A DNA stretch of 64,000 nucleotides from Moellerella sp963519845 (GTDB taxonomy: Bacteria; Pseudomonadota; Gammaproteobacteria; Enterobacterales; Enterobacteriaceae), in the NCBI GenBank assembly GCA_963519845.1, contig CAUQNX010000007.1, forward strand, positions 62,001-126,000. Reading direction: 5' to 3'. The number at the start of each line of letters is the position of its first letter. Position 1 is the first letter of the stretch. Shown here piece after piece: positions 16,907 to 23,839 of the stretch. Below the pieces are notes generated by a model. That model searched no databases, was not told the origin of the DNA, and saw only the letters and a list, made by a program, of their open reading frames with translations. Position numbers and translations under genes: made by a program.

Positions 16907-18397
16907 TTAAAGCGTGACGCCCGTTTTAAATATGGCCAACTCTCTAAAGTCATTAATTTCATTTTTGGCTGGCTGACCATTAACAGAATTAACAATATGC
17001 TGAATAAAATCGCTCAGCAGTTGGTCCATTGATTTACCCGTCAATAATTCACCTGCATTAAAATCGATCCAATGGGGTTTCTTCGCGGCCAACTCATTAT
17101 TAGTTGATATTTTAAAAGTGGGAACAAAACCTCCATAGGGAGTTCCTCTACCCGTAGTAAATAACACCATATGACAACCCGCAGCACCCAATGCGCTGGT
17201 GGCTATTGCATCATTACCTGGCGCACTTAATAAATTGAGGCCCGCAACATTAAGGCGTTCACCATATTTCAATACATCTACCACTTGACTTAATCCAGCT
17301 TTTTGTGTGCAGCCGAGTGATTTTTCTTCTAATGTTGAAATACCGCCAGCTTTATTTCCCGGTGATGGATTTTCATAAATAGGTTGGTTATGTTCAATAA
17401 AATAGTTTTTAAAATCATTGACCATAGAAACAGTTTTTTCGAAAACTTCTTGAGTGCGGCAATGATTCATTAATATTTGTTCGGCACCAAACATCTCTGG
17501 AACTTCAGTTAAAACCGTTGTTCCGCCATTGCTGATCATAAAATCAGAGAAACGGCCTAATAGTGGATTGGCGGTAATACCTGATAATCCATCAGAGCCG
17601 CCACACTCTAATCCAAATTTAACTTCACTTAATTGGCCACTAACGCGCTGATCATGGCGGACGGTCTGAAATATTTCGTTCAATTTATCGACGCCAGCCT
17701 GGATCTCATCATCAAATTGTTGGCAGACCATAAATTTAACACGCTGGCTATCATATTCTCCTAGCGTTTGTTCAAAGGCATCGACCTGATTATTTTCACA
17801 GCCTAAACCAATGACTAAAACACCACCAGCATTAGGATGACGCACTAAATTTTGTAATAAAGTTCTGGTATTAATATGATCATCACCTAATTGCGAGCAA
17901 CCGAGAGTGTGGTTATAAAGAAAAACACCATCAATAGCCGAAATATCTTTTTGTTGTTGAGTAAATTTCTCGATCATTTTCCGCGCTAGAGCATTAACAC
18001 AACCAACAGTTGGAATAACCCAGATTTCATTACGTATGCCAATATCACCATTTTCACGGCGATAAATATTAACCTCTGGATCGGCAAGTGATGCCGGTAA
18101 TGAAATTGATTGCGGCAGATACTCATAATGGTTAAGTGCGCTTAAATTAGTCGCAATATTATGAGTATGTACTTGCTCACCACAGGCAATGGCTTGTTTA
18201 GCATGACCAATTGGTAAACCATACTTGATGACATTCTCATCTTTGTTTATCGCAACTAAAGAGAATTTGTGTCCTCGGCCTATGGGTTCTATTAACTCAA
18301 TAACATAATCATCAATTTCAATCTTGGCACCCGCAGGTTGGTCGACTAAAGTGATAGCAATATTATCTTCAGGATGGATCTTAATGACTTGTTTCAT
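16907..18397 (-). CDS. uxaA: altronate dehydratase
   Basis: The 496-residue protein follows E. coli UxaA almost motif by motif. It has an N-terminal SAF-like domain (RGHKFSLVAINKDENVIKYG, GEQVHTHN), then GDIGIRNEIWVIPTVGCVN, GCSQLGDDHINTRTLLQN, GLECGGSDGLSGITANPLLG, TEVPEMFGAEQIL and the C-terminal NDFRELAIFKTGVTL. Length is normal (E. coli 495). The enzyme converts D-altronate to 2-keto-3-deoxygluconate in galacturonate catabolism and uses iron. It is divergent from exuR, with about 290 bp between them holding possible ExuR and CRP sites. The usual partner uxaC is not adjacent, so the rest of the pathway must be elsewhere. Confidence 0.96.
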   Translation of the reverse strand: MKQVIKIHPEDNIAITLVDQPAGAKIEIDDYVIELIEPIGRGHKFSLVAINKDENVIKYGLPIGHAKQAIACGEQVHTHNIATNLSALNHYEYLPQSISLPASLADPEVNIYRRENGDIGIRNEIWVIPTVGCVNALARKMIEKFTQQQKDISAIDGVFLYNHTLGCSQLGDDHINTRTLLQNLVRHPNAGGVLVIGLGCENNQVDAFEQTLGEYDSQRVKFMVCQQFDDEIQAGVDKLNEIFQTVRHDQRVSGQLSEVKFGLECGGSDGLSGITANPLLGRFSDFMISNGGTTVLTEVPEMFGAEQILMNHCRTQEVFEKTVSMVNDFKNYFIEHNQPIYENPSPGNKAGGISTLEEKSLGCTQKAGLSQVVDVLKYGERLNVAGLNLLSAPGNDAIATSALGAAGCHMVLFTTGRGTPYGGFVPTFKISTNNELAAKKPHWIDFNAGELLTGKSMDQLLSDFIQHIVNSVNGQPAKNEINDFRELAIFKTGVTL

Positions 18398-18495
18398 CTC
18401 TTTTTACCTGTGTGTAAAATAGCATTAATCGTCTTAACAACCGTTTTTAGAAGGTGACCTATAGGACCAATTCTACTATTTATGATTTTATTTTA

Positions 18496-18530
18496 AAAGT
18501 TATCATACCAAAATAAAGATATAGATCACG
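18496..18530. promoter_or_regulatory. candidate ExuR-like and CRP-like sites in the uxaA-exuR divergent region
   Basis: Bases 18496-18514 (AAAGTTATCATACCAAAAT) share the ATACCAA half and outer TT of the ExuR/UxuR palindrome TTGGTATACCAA. Just beside it, 18515-18530 (AAAGATATAGATCACG) keeps the GA-N6-TCAC core of a CRP site. Both are imperfect. Position between the repressor gene and its expected target is the main support. Confidence 0.4.
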
Positions 18531-18685
18531 CAAATAAACCAATCTTAAGAAATTGAATTTAAATCAATAAGTAAAACTTTGATATTATGCTTATAAATCA
18601 TAAGGCTAAAAACAAAAGGAAAAGGCCTCTCAGAGTGGTATAATAGATTCCATCTAAAATTAGTCGGTTTTGACGAGGCATTAAA

Positions 18686-19450
18686 ATGATCCCACAGGTA
18701 AATGATCAACGCTTATATCAACAAATTGCAGCTCAATTAAAAGAAGGCATTGAAAAAGGTCTTTACCCAGTCGGGGGTAAGCTGCCGGCAGAACGTATAC
18801 TGTCTGAAGAGATGAGCGTTAGTCGGACTGTTATTCGTGAAGCTATTATTATGCTTGAAGTAGAGGGCTATGTTGATGTTCGTAAGGGCTCAGGTATTCA
18901 TGTTATCGCGAGCCAACCGAATAATGTGATTAATAGTGATAATGAACTTGAGTTTAGTCATTGCGGCCCTTTTGAGTTATTACAAGCAAGGCAGTTAATT
19001 GAGAGTCATATTGCGGAATTTGCGGCAACTCAAGCAACCAAAGAAGATATTCTTAAATTAATTAATATCCAGAAACAGGCCAGAAAAGAAGATCGTTTTC
19101 GTGATTCTGAATGGGATTTAAAATTTCATATGCAGGTTGCGGCGACCACCCATAATACGGCGATGGTTATTATTGTAGAAAAAATGTGGAGTCAAAGAGT
19201 ACGTAATCCTTATTGGCTCAAATTACACGAGCATATTGATAGTCGTTCAATTGAAAGCTGGTGTGATGAGCATGATAAAATTTTGCATGCTTTAGCTAGA
19301 AAAGATCCTAACGCGGCTCGTCAGGCCATGTGGGAGCACCTAGAGAATACGAAAAAAATGTTATTTAATGCAACCAGTGACGATTTTGAATTTACAATGG
19401 ATCGCTATATTTTCGCAGATAGTGCTAATTTAAAGCCTGTGGATGAATAA
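18686..19450 (+). CDS. exuR: hexuronate utilisation repressor ExuR
   Basis: The 254-residue protein is a FadR-subfamily GntR regulator that closely matches E. coli ExuR: RLYQQIAAQLKEGIEKGLYP, KLPAERILSEEMSVSRTVIR, EAIIMLEVEGYVDVRKGSGI, then the FCD ligand domain with GPFELLQARQLIESHIAEFA, FRDSEWDLKFHMQVA and SDDFEFTMDRYIFA. ExuR represses galacturonate and glucuronate genes and is released by hexuronates. It is divergent from uxaA, one of its known targets. Length is normal (E. coli 258). The dehydratase/MFS pair at 13272-15833 may also belong to its regulon, which is inference. Confidence 0.95.
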   Translation: MIPQVNDQRLYQQIAAQLKEGIEKGLYPVGGKLPAERILSEEMSVSRTVIREAIIMLEVEGYVDVRKGSGIHVIASQPNNVINSDNELEFSHCGPFELLQARQLIESHIAEFAATQATKEDILKLINIQKQARKEDRFRDSEWDLKFHMQVAATTHNTAMVIIVEKMWSQRVRNPYWLKLHEHIDSRSIESWCDEHDKILHALARKDPNAARQAMWEHLENTKKMLFNATSDDFEFTMDRYIFADSANLKPVDE

Positions 19451-19623
19451 AAAATAGTTTTCTTATGCTATTCCTAAACTTGAAATATTTAACGTTATTC
19501 CACAGATATATCTACGTAAAGAAATATAACCAGAAAATAATCCCAAAAATTGATGAACTGCAGTCATTGCCGAGTATTTTTACAGTGGGTATGAAACAAA
19601 AACAGAGAGCTTTTTTAATATAA

Positions 19624-19722
19624 GTAACCCCCCTTAATTTAAACTCAGGCAGTAATTTAGGTATCTGGCAATTACGTCATGATAGCCAAGTTAATGATAA
19701 AGAGTATGCGCCATATTACTAA
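19624..19722 (+). pseudogene. fimbrial usher remnant
   Basis: A short frame encodes TPLNLNSGSNLGIWQLRHDS and runs to a stop at 19720-19722. It resembles the usher (PapC/FimD) segment in which an LNSGxNxGxWRLR pattern precedes a DS/DN. An in-frame stop lies just upstream at 19621-19623, and nothing else of an usher surrounds it, so this is a broken piece. The identification rests on one motif only, but a fimbrial subunit tail follows immediately. Confidence 0.5.
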
Positions 19723-19909
19723 TAATCAGGTTAAACCATTTGATATCGATTCACCTATCTATATCAATGATGATATTGAAAATAGTCCTTATTATCCACT
19801 GACAGGTATCTATAGATTTAGTGTGAGTGGCCGTTATTATCAGGTCGAACCTAAAATAAAAGCTGACGAGCTACAAACAACCATGGGATTTATTTTAATT
19901 TATCGCTGA
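19679..19909 (+). pseudogene. C-terminal remnant of a fimbrial subunit or tip adhesin
   Basis: From about 19727 a frame encodes VKPFDIDSPIYINDDIE and ends with FSVSGRYYQVEPKIKA and a final TMGFILIYR. That ending matches the last two beta-strands of chaperone-usher pilins, where an ARYY strand precedes the donor-strand-type xxFxIxY terminus. There is no signal peptide or start region. It partly overlaps the usher remnant in another frame, as expected from a deletion joining two fimbrial genes. It could be read as a small gene from ATG 19679, but I think it is debris. Confidence 0.5.
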
Positions 19910-19985
19910 AATCAATATCTGTATTGACCATCAATTGCTATCATAGTGCTATATTTTTATTTATATAACGACTATGGGGTAATTA

Positions 19986-21032
19986 ATGAAATTCACGGTC
20001 AAGTCTGTTTTACTCGGAACGTTATTATTTTCGGCGCTCTCCTATGCCGATAGACAAGTGACGGATCAGCTGGGTCGTAGTGTGACTATTCCAGATAAGA
20101 TCGATCGCGTCGTGGTATTACAACATCAAACGTTGAATTTATTAGTACAGCTAGATGCGACAGATAAAATCGTGGGAGTTATCTCTAATTGGCGTGAACA
20201 ACTAGGTAAAAATTATGAGCGCCTGGCCCCTGAATTGGCAAAAATTCCTACGCTCGGTGATTTAACCCATGTTGATGCTGAGAGTTTAGTTCAATTACAG
20301 CCACAAGTGGTTTTTGTTACTAATTATGCACCGCAAGAGATGATCGATAAAATTTCCAAACTGGGTATTCCGGTTATTGCGATTTCACTGCAAAAAGATG
20401 CGGGTGGCAAGAAAAATAGTATTAATCCTGACATTATTAATGAAGAACAGACTTATAACGATGGATTAAAAGAAGGGATCAGCTTAATTGGAGATATCGT
20501 TAATAAATCCAATTCTGCTGAGAAATTAATTCAAGCCACATTTAACCAACGTCAGCAAGTCAGCGAGCGGATCGCTAATATTCCACAACAAGAGCGTGTT
20601 AAAGCCTATATGGCAAATCCCGATTTAACCACTTATGGCTCAGGCAAATATACGGGCGTAATGATGGATCATGCGGGCGCTTATAACGTGGCGGCAGAGA
20701 CAATCAAAGGTTATAAGCAAGTCTCTTTAGAGCAGATAATTAGCTGGAATCCAGAGGTGATTTTTATTCAAGATCGCTATCCAAAAGTGATCGATGAAAT
20801 AAATCAAGATCCGCGCTGGCAAGTTATTGATGCAGTAAAAAATAAACGTGTCTATTTAATGCCAGAATATGCTAAAGCATGGGGATATCCTATGCCGGAA
20901 GCAATGGCAATTGGTGAATTATGGATGGCGAAAAAACTCTATCCAGCCAAATTTGCGGATATTGATATCGATAAAGTGGCTAATGCTTGGTATAAGCAAT
21001 TTTATCGAACATCTTATTCGGATAAAATTTAA
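19986..21032 (+). CDS. periplasmic binding protein of the MolA/BtuF type (probable molybdate/tungstate)
   Basis: The 348-residue protein has a signal peptide (MKFTVKSVLLGTLLFSALSYA, cleavage before DRQ) and a class III Peripla_BP_2 fold: VTDQLGRSVTIPDKIDRVVV, LVQLQPQVVFVTNY, KAYMANPDLTTYGSGKYTG and MPEYAKAWGYPMPEAMAIGE. It resembles Haemophilus MolA, the molybdate/tungstate binding protein that works with BtuC/BtuD-like MolB and MolC. A siderophore or other metal-chelate substrate remains possible. The next gene encodes a ModA-like protein, which strengthens the oxyanion idea. No permease or ATPase gene is adjacent. Confidence 0.8.
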   Translation: MKFTVKSVLLGTLLFSALSYADRQVTDQLGRSVTIPDKIDRVVVLQHQTLNLLVQLDATDKIVGVISNWREQLGKNYERLAPELAKIPTLGDLTHVDAESLVQLQPQVVFVTNYAPQEMIDKISKLGIPVIAISLQKDAGGKKNSINPDIINEEQTYNDGLKEGISLIGDIVNKSNSAEKLIQATFNQRQQVSERIANIPQQERVKAYMANPDLTTYGSGKYTGVMMDHAGAYNVAAETIKGYKQVSLEQIISWNPEVIFIQDRYPKVIDEINQDPRWQVIDAVKNKRVYLMPEYAKAWGYPMPEAMAIGELWMAKKLYPAKFADIDIDKVANAWYKQFYRTSYSDKI

Positions 21033-21751
21033 TGCAGATCATCCTATTTGCAGCGGGTAGCCTAAGGGCTATCCTACCCACTATCATTGATGAATATCAG
21101 CAATTAACTAAACATAAAGTTATTTGTCACTATGGCCCTGCGGGATTATTGCGCCAGAAAATAGAAGCGGGTGCTCAGTGCGATCTCTTTTTATCCGCTA
21201 ATGAGGCTCATACTAAAATATTACAGCAGGAAAATAGGGCGCTCAAAACACAAGCTTTTATATCTAATTCACTTTGTCTTACGACGGATAAAAAATGGCT
21301 TAACGCCGATGATAATTGGTTATCCCTTTTAGCCAAGCCGGCATTGCGCATTGGTATCTCGACACCAGGCGCAGATCCTTCTGGGGATTACAGCATACAA
21401 CTGTTTGAACGTATTGCCACTTGCCATTCACAGTTGGCTGATAGTATTCGAGCTAGGGCAATCAGTCTGGTCGGTGGGCCAAATAGCGCAACCATTCCCC
21501 AAGGGATGTTAGCTGCGCAGTGGATTATCACCAGCGGCCAGGCTGAGATATTTATTGGTTATCAACACTATCGGCAACAGATCGAAAAAATCGCCAATCT
21601 AGTAGTTTGTGATATAGATAAAGCCTTTAATATAAGAGCATTATATTGCTTAGCTCTACTAAGTGAGAATGGGAATGAGCTCGCAAATCACCTCATTTCG
21701 GACAGTGCACAACACCATTTTATCTCGGCTGGTTTTTTACCCATAAAATAA
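21032..21751 (+). CDS. ModA-like substrate-binding protein without a signal peptide
   Basis: The 239-residue protein starts directly with the mature ModA-type strand (MQIILFAAGSLRAILPTIID), followed by AGLLRQKIEAGAQCDLFLSA, GISTPGADPSGDYS and GQAEIFIGYQHY. These are class II oxyanion-binding features seen in ModA/WtpA relatives. There is no signal peptide, and the start overlaps the previous stop (TAATG), so no longer form is likely. It should stay in the cytosol unless exported some other way. It may serve as an intracellular molybdate or tungstate binder. Similar ModA-like genes occur beside mol-type transporter genes, as I recall from Haemophilus. The function is inferred. Confidence 0.72.
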   Translation: MQIILFAAGSLRAILPTIIDEYQQLTKHKVICHYGPAGLLRQKIEAGAQCDLFLSANEAHTKILQQENRALKTQAFISNSLCLTTDKKWLNADDNWLSLLAKPALRIGISTPGADPSGDYSIQLFERIATCHSQLADSIRARAISLVGGPNSATIPQGMLAAQWIITSGQAEIFIGYQHYRQQIEKIANLVVCDIDKAFNIRALYCLALLSENGNELANHLISDSAQHHFISAGFLPIK

Positions 21752-21839
21752 ATGTACGCAATATGTACAAAACAAGTGAATTAGCAAGTCTAAAGTCGAA
21801 AAAACCGCGAATAACACTAAACAAAGTAGAAGCTATCGC

Positions 21840-21869
21840 TTGATTAAACATAAGAAAAAACGGTAACAT
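21840..21869 (+). promoter_or_regulatory. tRNA-Arg promoter
   Basis: TTGATT (21840-21845) and TAACAT (21864-21869) are separated by 18 bp and are followed by the GC-rich discriminator AGGCGCC, as in stringently controlled stable RNA promoters. Transcription would start near 21876, about 33 bp before the tRNA. Confidence 0.6.
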
Positions 21870-21908
21870 AGGCGCCGTTGCGGGTAACTACTAGCAACAT
21901 TGCTCTAG

Positions 21909-21980
21909 GTCCTCTTAGTTAAATGGATATAACAAGCCCCTCCTAAGGGCTAATTGCAGGTTCGATTCCTGCAGGGGACA
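21909..21980 (+). tRNA. argW: tRNA-Arg, anticodon CCU
   Basis: The sequence is nearly identical to E. coli argW. The acceptor stem GTCCTCT pairs with AGGGGAC, the anticodon stem AGCCC/GGGCT holds loop CTCCTAA with anticodon CCT at 21942-21944, and the T arm is GCAGGTTCGATTCCTGC. The discriminator is A21980. The next three bases are CTC where enteric tRNA genes normally encode CCA. The gene should still work if the CCA-adding enzyme completes it. Loss of the encoded CCA suggests that recombination has changed the sequence just downstream; argW is a known integration site. Confidence 0.93.
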
Positions 21981-21983
21981 CTC

Positions 21984-22303
21984 TAATCTAGTTCATTCCG
22001 ATCTCCGATAACCCGTAAAACCCCACTAGAATCAAGCTTAAAATAAAAAAAAAATTCGACTTAGTTCGTCTTAACGCGTTAGCAGCTACTCTCTTTGTTG
22101 GGTAAACTCTGGGTAAAATATTTTACTCATAGATTTTGGTGAGCTAATGAAAGTAGCGGAGTCAAAAATAATAAATAGATCAATGATCTTCACTGTTATT
22201 AAATACTCTAGCATAAGCGCTCACTTTGTGGTTTCTTTATTGCCATCATCTCTAATGCCACTTAAAATCGTAATACTTAACCGAAATTTCAAAAGGCAAA
22301 GGA
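21984..22303. other. gene-free region after the tRNA
   Basis: About 320 bp. It includes a pure A stretch near 22042-22058 and two copies of GGGTAAA at about 22099-22118, a pattern I associate with the upstream region of tRNA-targeted integrases. No integrase reading frame follows. The open frame from 22147 overlaps the lipoprotein gene in another phase and is not convincing. A decayed island boundary is plausible but unproven. Confidence 0.4.
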
Positions 22304-23050
22304 ATGAAAAAAATAATAGTCGGTTTTTTAGCTCTATTGATATTGGGTTCTACAGGGTGCGTTACTTACGGAATTTGGGGATCAAATCCGGTGAAAGAGT
22401 CAAAATCAAGGAAGAATATTGATTTAAAAGATAATATTATAACCGCATTTGAGTATAAAGATGTCAGCGTTAAAGATAATCAGACTAATGAAAATGTAAA
22501 AAACATTAAATTTCCTGATGTTGGATATGGTTTTATGGGTGAGAAATATGTTTATATTCTGACAGAAGGCTCAACTGAATTAATGGAATTAAATGAGTTA
22601 GTTAAAATAATTCCATTGGCTGCATTCGACAACCCCGAAGGAATCATCAGGCTGAATATACAGAAAGAAAATAAGGCTGGATTGATTGAGTTTAGTGAAA
22701 ATTATCGTATATATACAGATGCGAAATTTAAATTAAATTCACAACAAGTTGAAGCTTTGGAGCGCTTAGGTTTTCATGAAAAAGCTAAATTAGGAAAAGT
22801 ATCATGGAATAAAACGATAAAGTTAAAAGGTTATCTGTTTGATAAAAACAATATGACTTTTCCCGCTATACCTAAAGATAATTTAAATGGATCATATAAA
22901 GTTGAGTTTTATACCACTGAGAATTATGAATCATTTAGCGCAGGTAATTTGGCGGGTAATATCTTAGTTACACCTTTTACCCTTGCCGCCGATATCATTG
23001 CTACCCCTGCATTGCTTATTTTATATGGAAGTTATGTTGGGTCTAAATAA
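22304..23050 (+). CDS. putative lipoprotein of unknown function
   Basis: The 248-residue protein has a lipoprotein signal (MKKIIVGFLALLILGSTGC, with STGC as lipobox and Cys19 as the acylated residue). The mature part is rich in Lys, Asn and Glu, with no cysteine motif or repeat that I recognise. It ends with a hydrophobic stretch (GNILVTPFTLAADIIATPAL) that could touch a membrane. The residue after Cys is Val, which does not signal inner-membrane retention, so the outer membrane is likely. AAAGGAAT-type purines precede the ATG and a terminator follows. AT-rich codon use is consistent with acquisition at the tRNA site. Confidence 0.75.
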   Translation: MKKIIVGFLALLILGSTGCVTYGIWGSNPVKESKSRKNIDLKDNIITAFEYKDVSVKDNQTNENVKNIKFPDVGYGFMGEKYVYILTEGSTELMELNELVKIIPLAAFDNPEGIIRLNIQKENKAGLIEFSENYRIYTDAKFKLNSQQVEALERLGFHEKAKLGKVSWNKTIKLKGYLFDKNNMTFPAIPKDNLNGSYKVEFYTTENYESFSAGNLAGNILVTPFTLAADIIATPALLILYGSYVGSK

Positions 23051-23074
23051 GACAATATTTCGCACATAAGCTTG

Positions 23075-23096
23075 GGTCGCTTATGGCGACCTTTTT
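23075..23096 (+). terminator. intrinsic terminator after the lipoprotein gene
   Basis: GGTCGC (23075-23080) pairs with GCGACC (23086-23091) across a 5-base loop and is followed by TTTTT. Confidence 0.85.
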
Positions 23097-23153
23097 ATTG
23101 TTATAAATACTCATGCTAGCTTAAAAATAAAAGTGGCTAATTTTGCTCTTAGA

Positions 23154-23561
23154 TTATTTGATGGCTATCTCTTTTCGAGCTAATTCCGCTAAAAAAGCAG
23201 AGCGATTTTTATAATGTTTATTAGCGGCAATGAATTTATCAATCGCAGTTAATAGGTTATTAGGCATAGTTAAGTTGAACTTGATAGCTTTCGACTCATA
23301 TTTTGCCGGATCTATTTCTATAAGACCTATAATTCCATTATCTTCTTTTAATCTTGAATCAGCTAAATAAATTGCGGGATTCTGTGGTGCTGGTACATGT
23401 CCACCTTGCTCTGTGAGTATTTCCATATGTTGACCGAAAGCGGTTTCTGCATTTCTGATTGTATCTTCAATATTATCGCCTGCAAAAAAACAGCCTTCAA
23501 CATCAGGGAAGTAGCCATCAAAGCCTTCTTCTGTTTTAAATATAAAGAGTGGGTATAACAT
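23154..23561 (-). CDS. hicB: HicB-family antitoxin
   Basis: The 135-residue protein has the HicB partial RNase H-like fold at the N-terminus (LYPLFIFKTEEGFDGYFPDV followed by EGCFFAGDNIEDTIRNAETA) and a C-terminal ribbon-helix-helix-type DNA-binding part (KFNLTMPNNLLTAIDKFIAA, NRSAFLAELARKEI). HicB normally neutralises the HicA mRNA interferase and represses the hicAB operon. Here only a fragment of hicA is left upstream, so this is an orphan antitoxin. It may still bind DNA or neutralise HicA toxins from elsewhere. RBS AAGAGG lies close to the start. Confidence 0.88.
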   Translation of the reverse strand: MLYPLFIFKTEEGFDGYFPDVEGCFFAGDNIEDTIRNAETAFGQHMEILTEQGGHVPAPQNPAIYLADSRLKEDNGIIGLIEIDPAKYESKAIKFNLTMPNNLLTAIDKFIAANKHYKNRSAFLAELARKEIAIK

Positions 23562-23581
23562 ATATAACCTCTTATTTTAAC

Positions 23582-23626
23582 CCATCCACCAGCGATTAGT
23601 TTCTTTATTAACTCTGCGCTGTTCAT
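23582..23626 (-). pseudogene. hicA: truncated hicA toxin remnant
   Basis: Just upstream of hicB, a frame with its own GGAGG begins MNSAELIKKLIAGGW. This matches the first helix of HicA toxins (typical pattern xxSxELIKxLxxxGW). The next residues that should give the VxxxGSHH region are missing, and the frame runs on into hicB in another phase. About 40 codons, including the catalytic histidine, appear to have been deleted while the leader and hicB survived. Confidence 0.7.
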
Positions 23627-23839
23627 CAATCCTCCATTTCATTGATAGGGTTGTAATACCCACCAAAAAATCTCAGGTCAAGATAGGTAAGTCGCATAAT
23701 TGACCTTCATAAACTGATATTCACTCAATATGGGAATGTTAGACTAACTCGAATAGATATAATTGGTGAAACAACAGCCTATTACCGAAAAAGATATAGG
23801 CAATTGTTCTATCAATAATACTTTGGTTTGATTGTGTCG

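Noticed and set aside
22147..22422. Open frame of 91 residues after the tRNA
   Set aside because: It overlaps the lipoprotein gene in another phase, has no good ribosome binding site and shows no family features.
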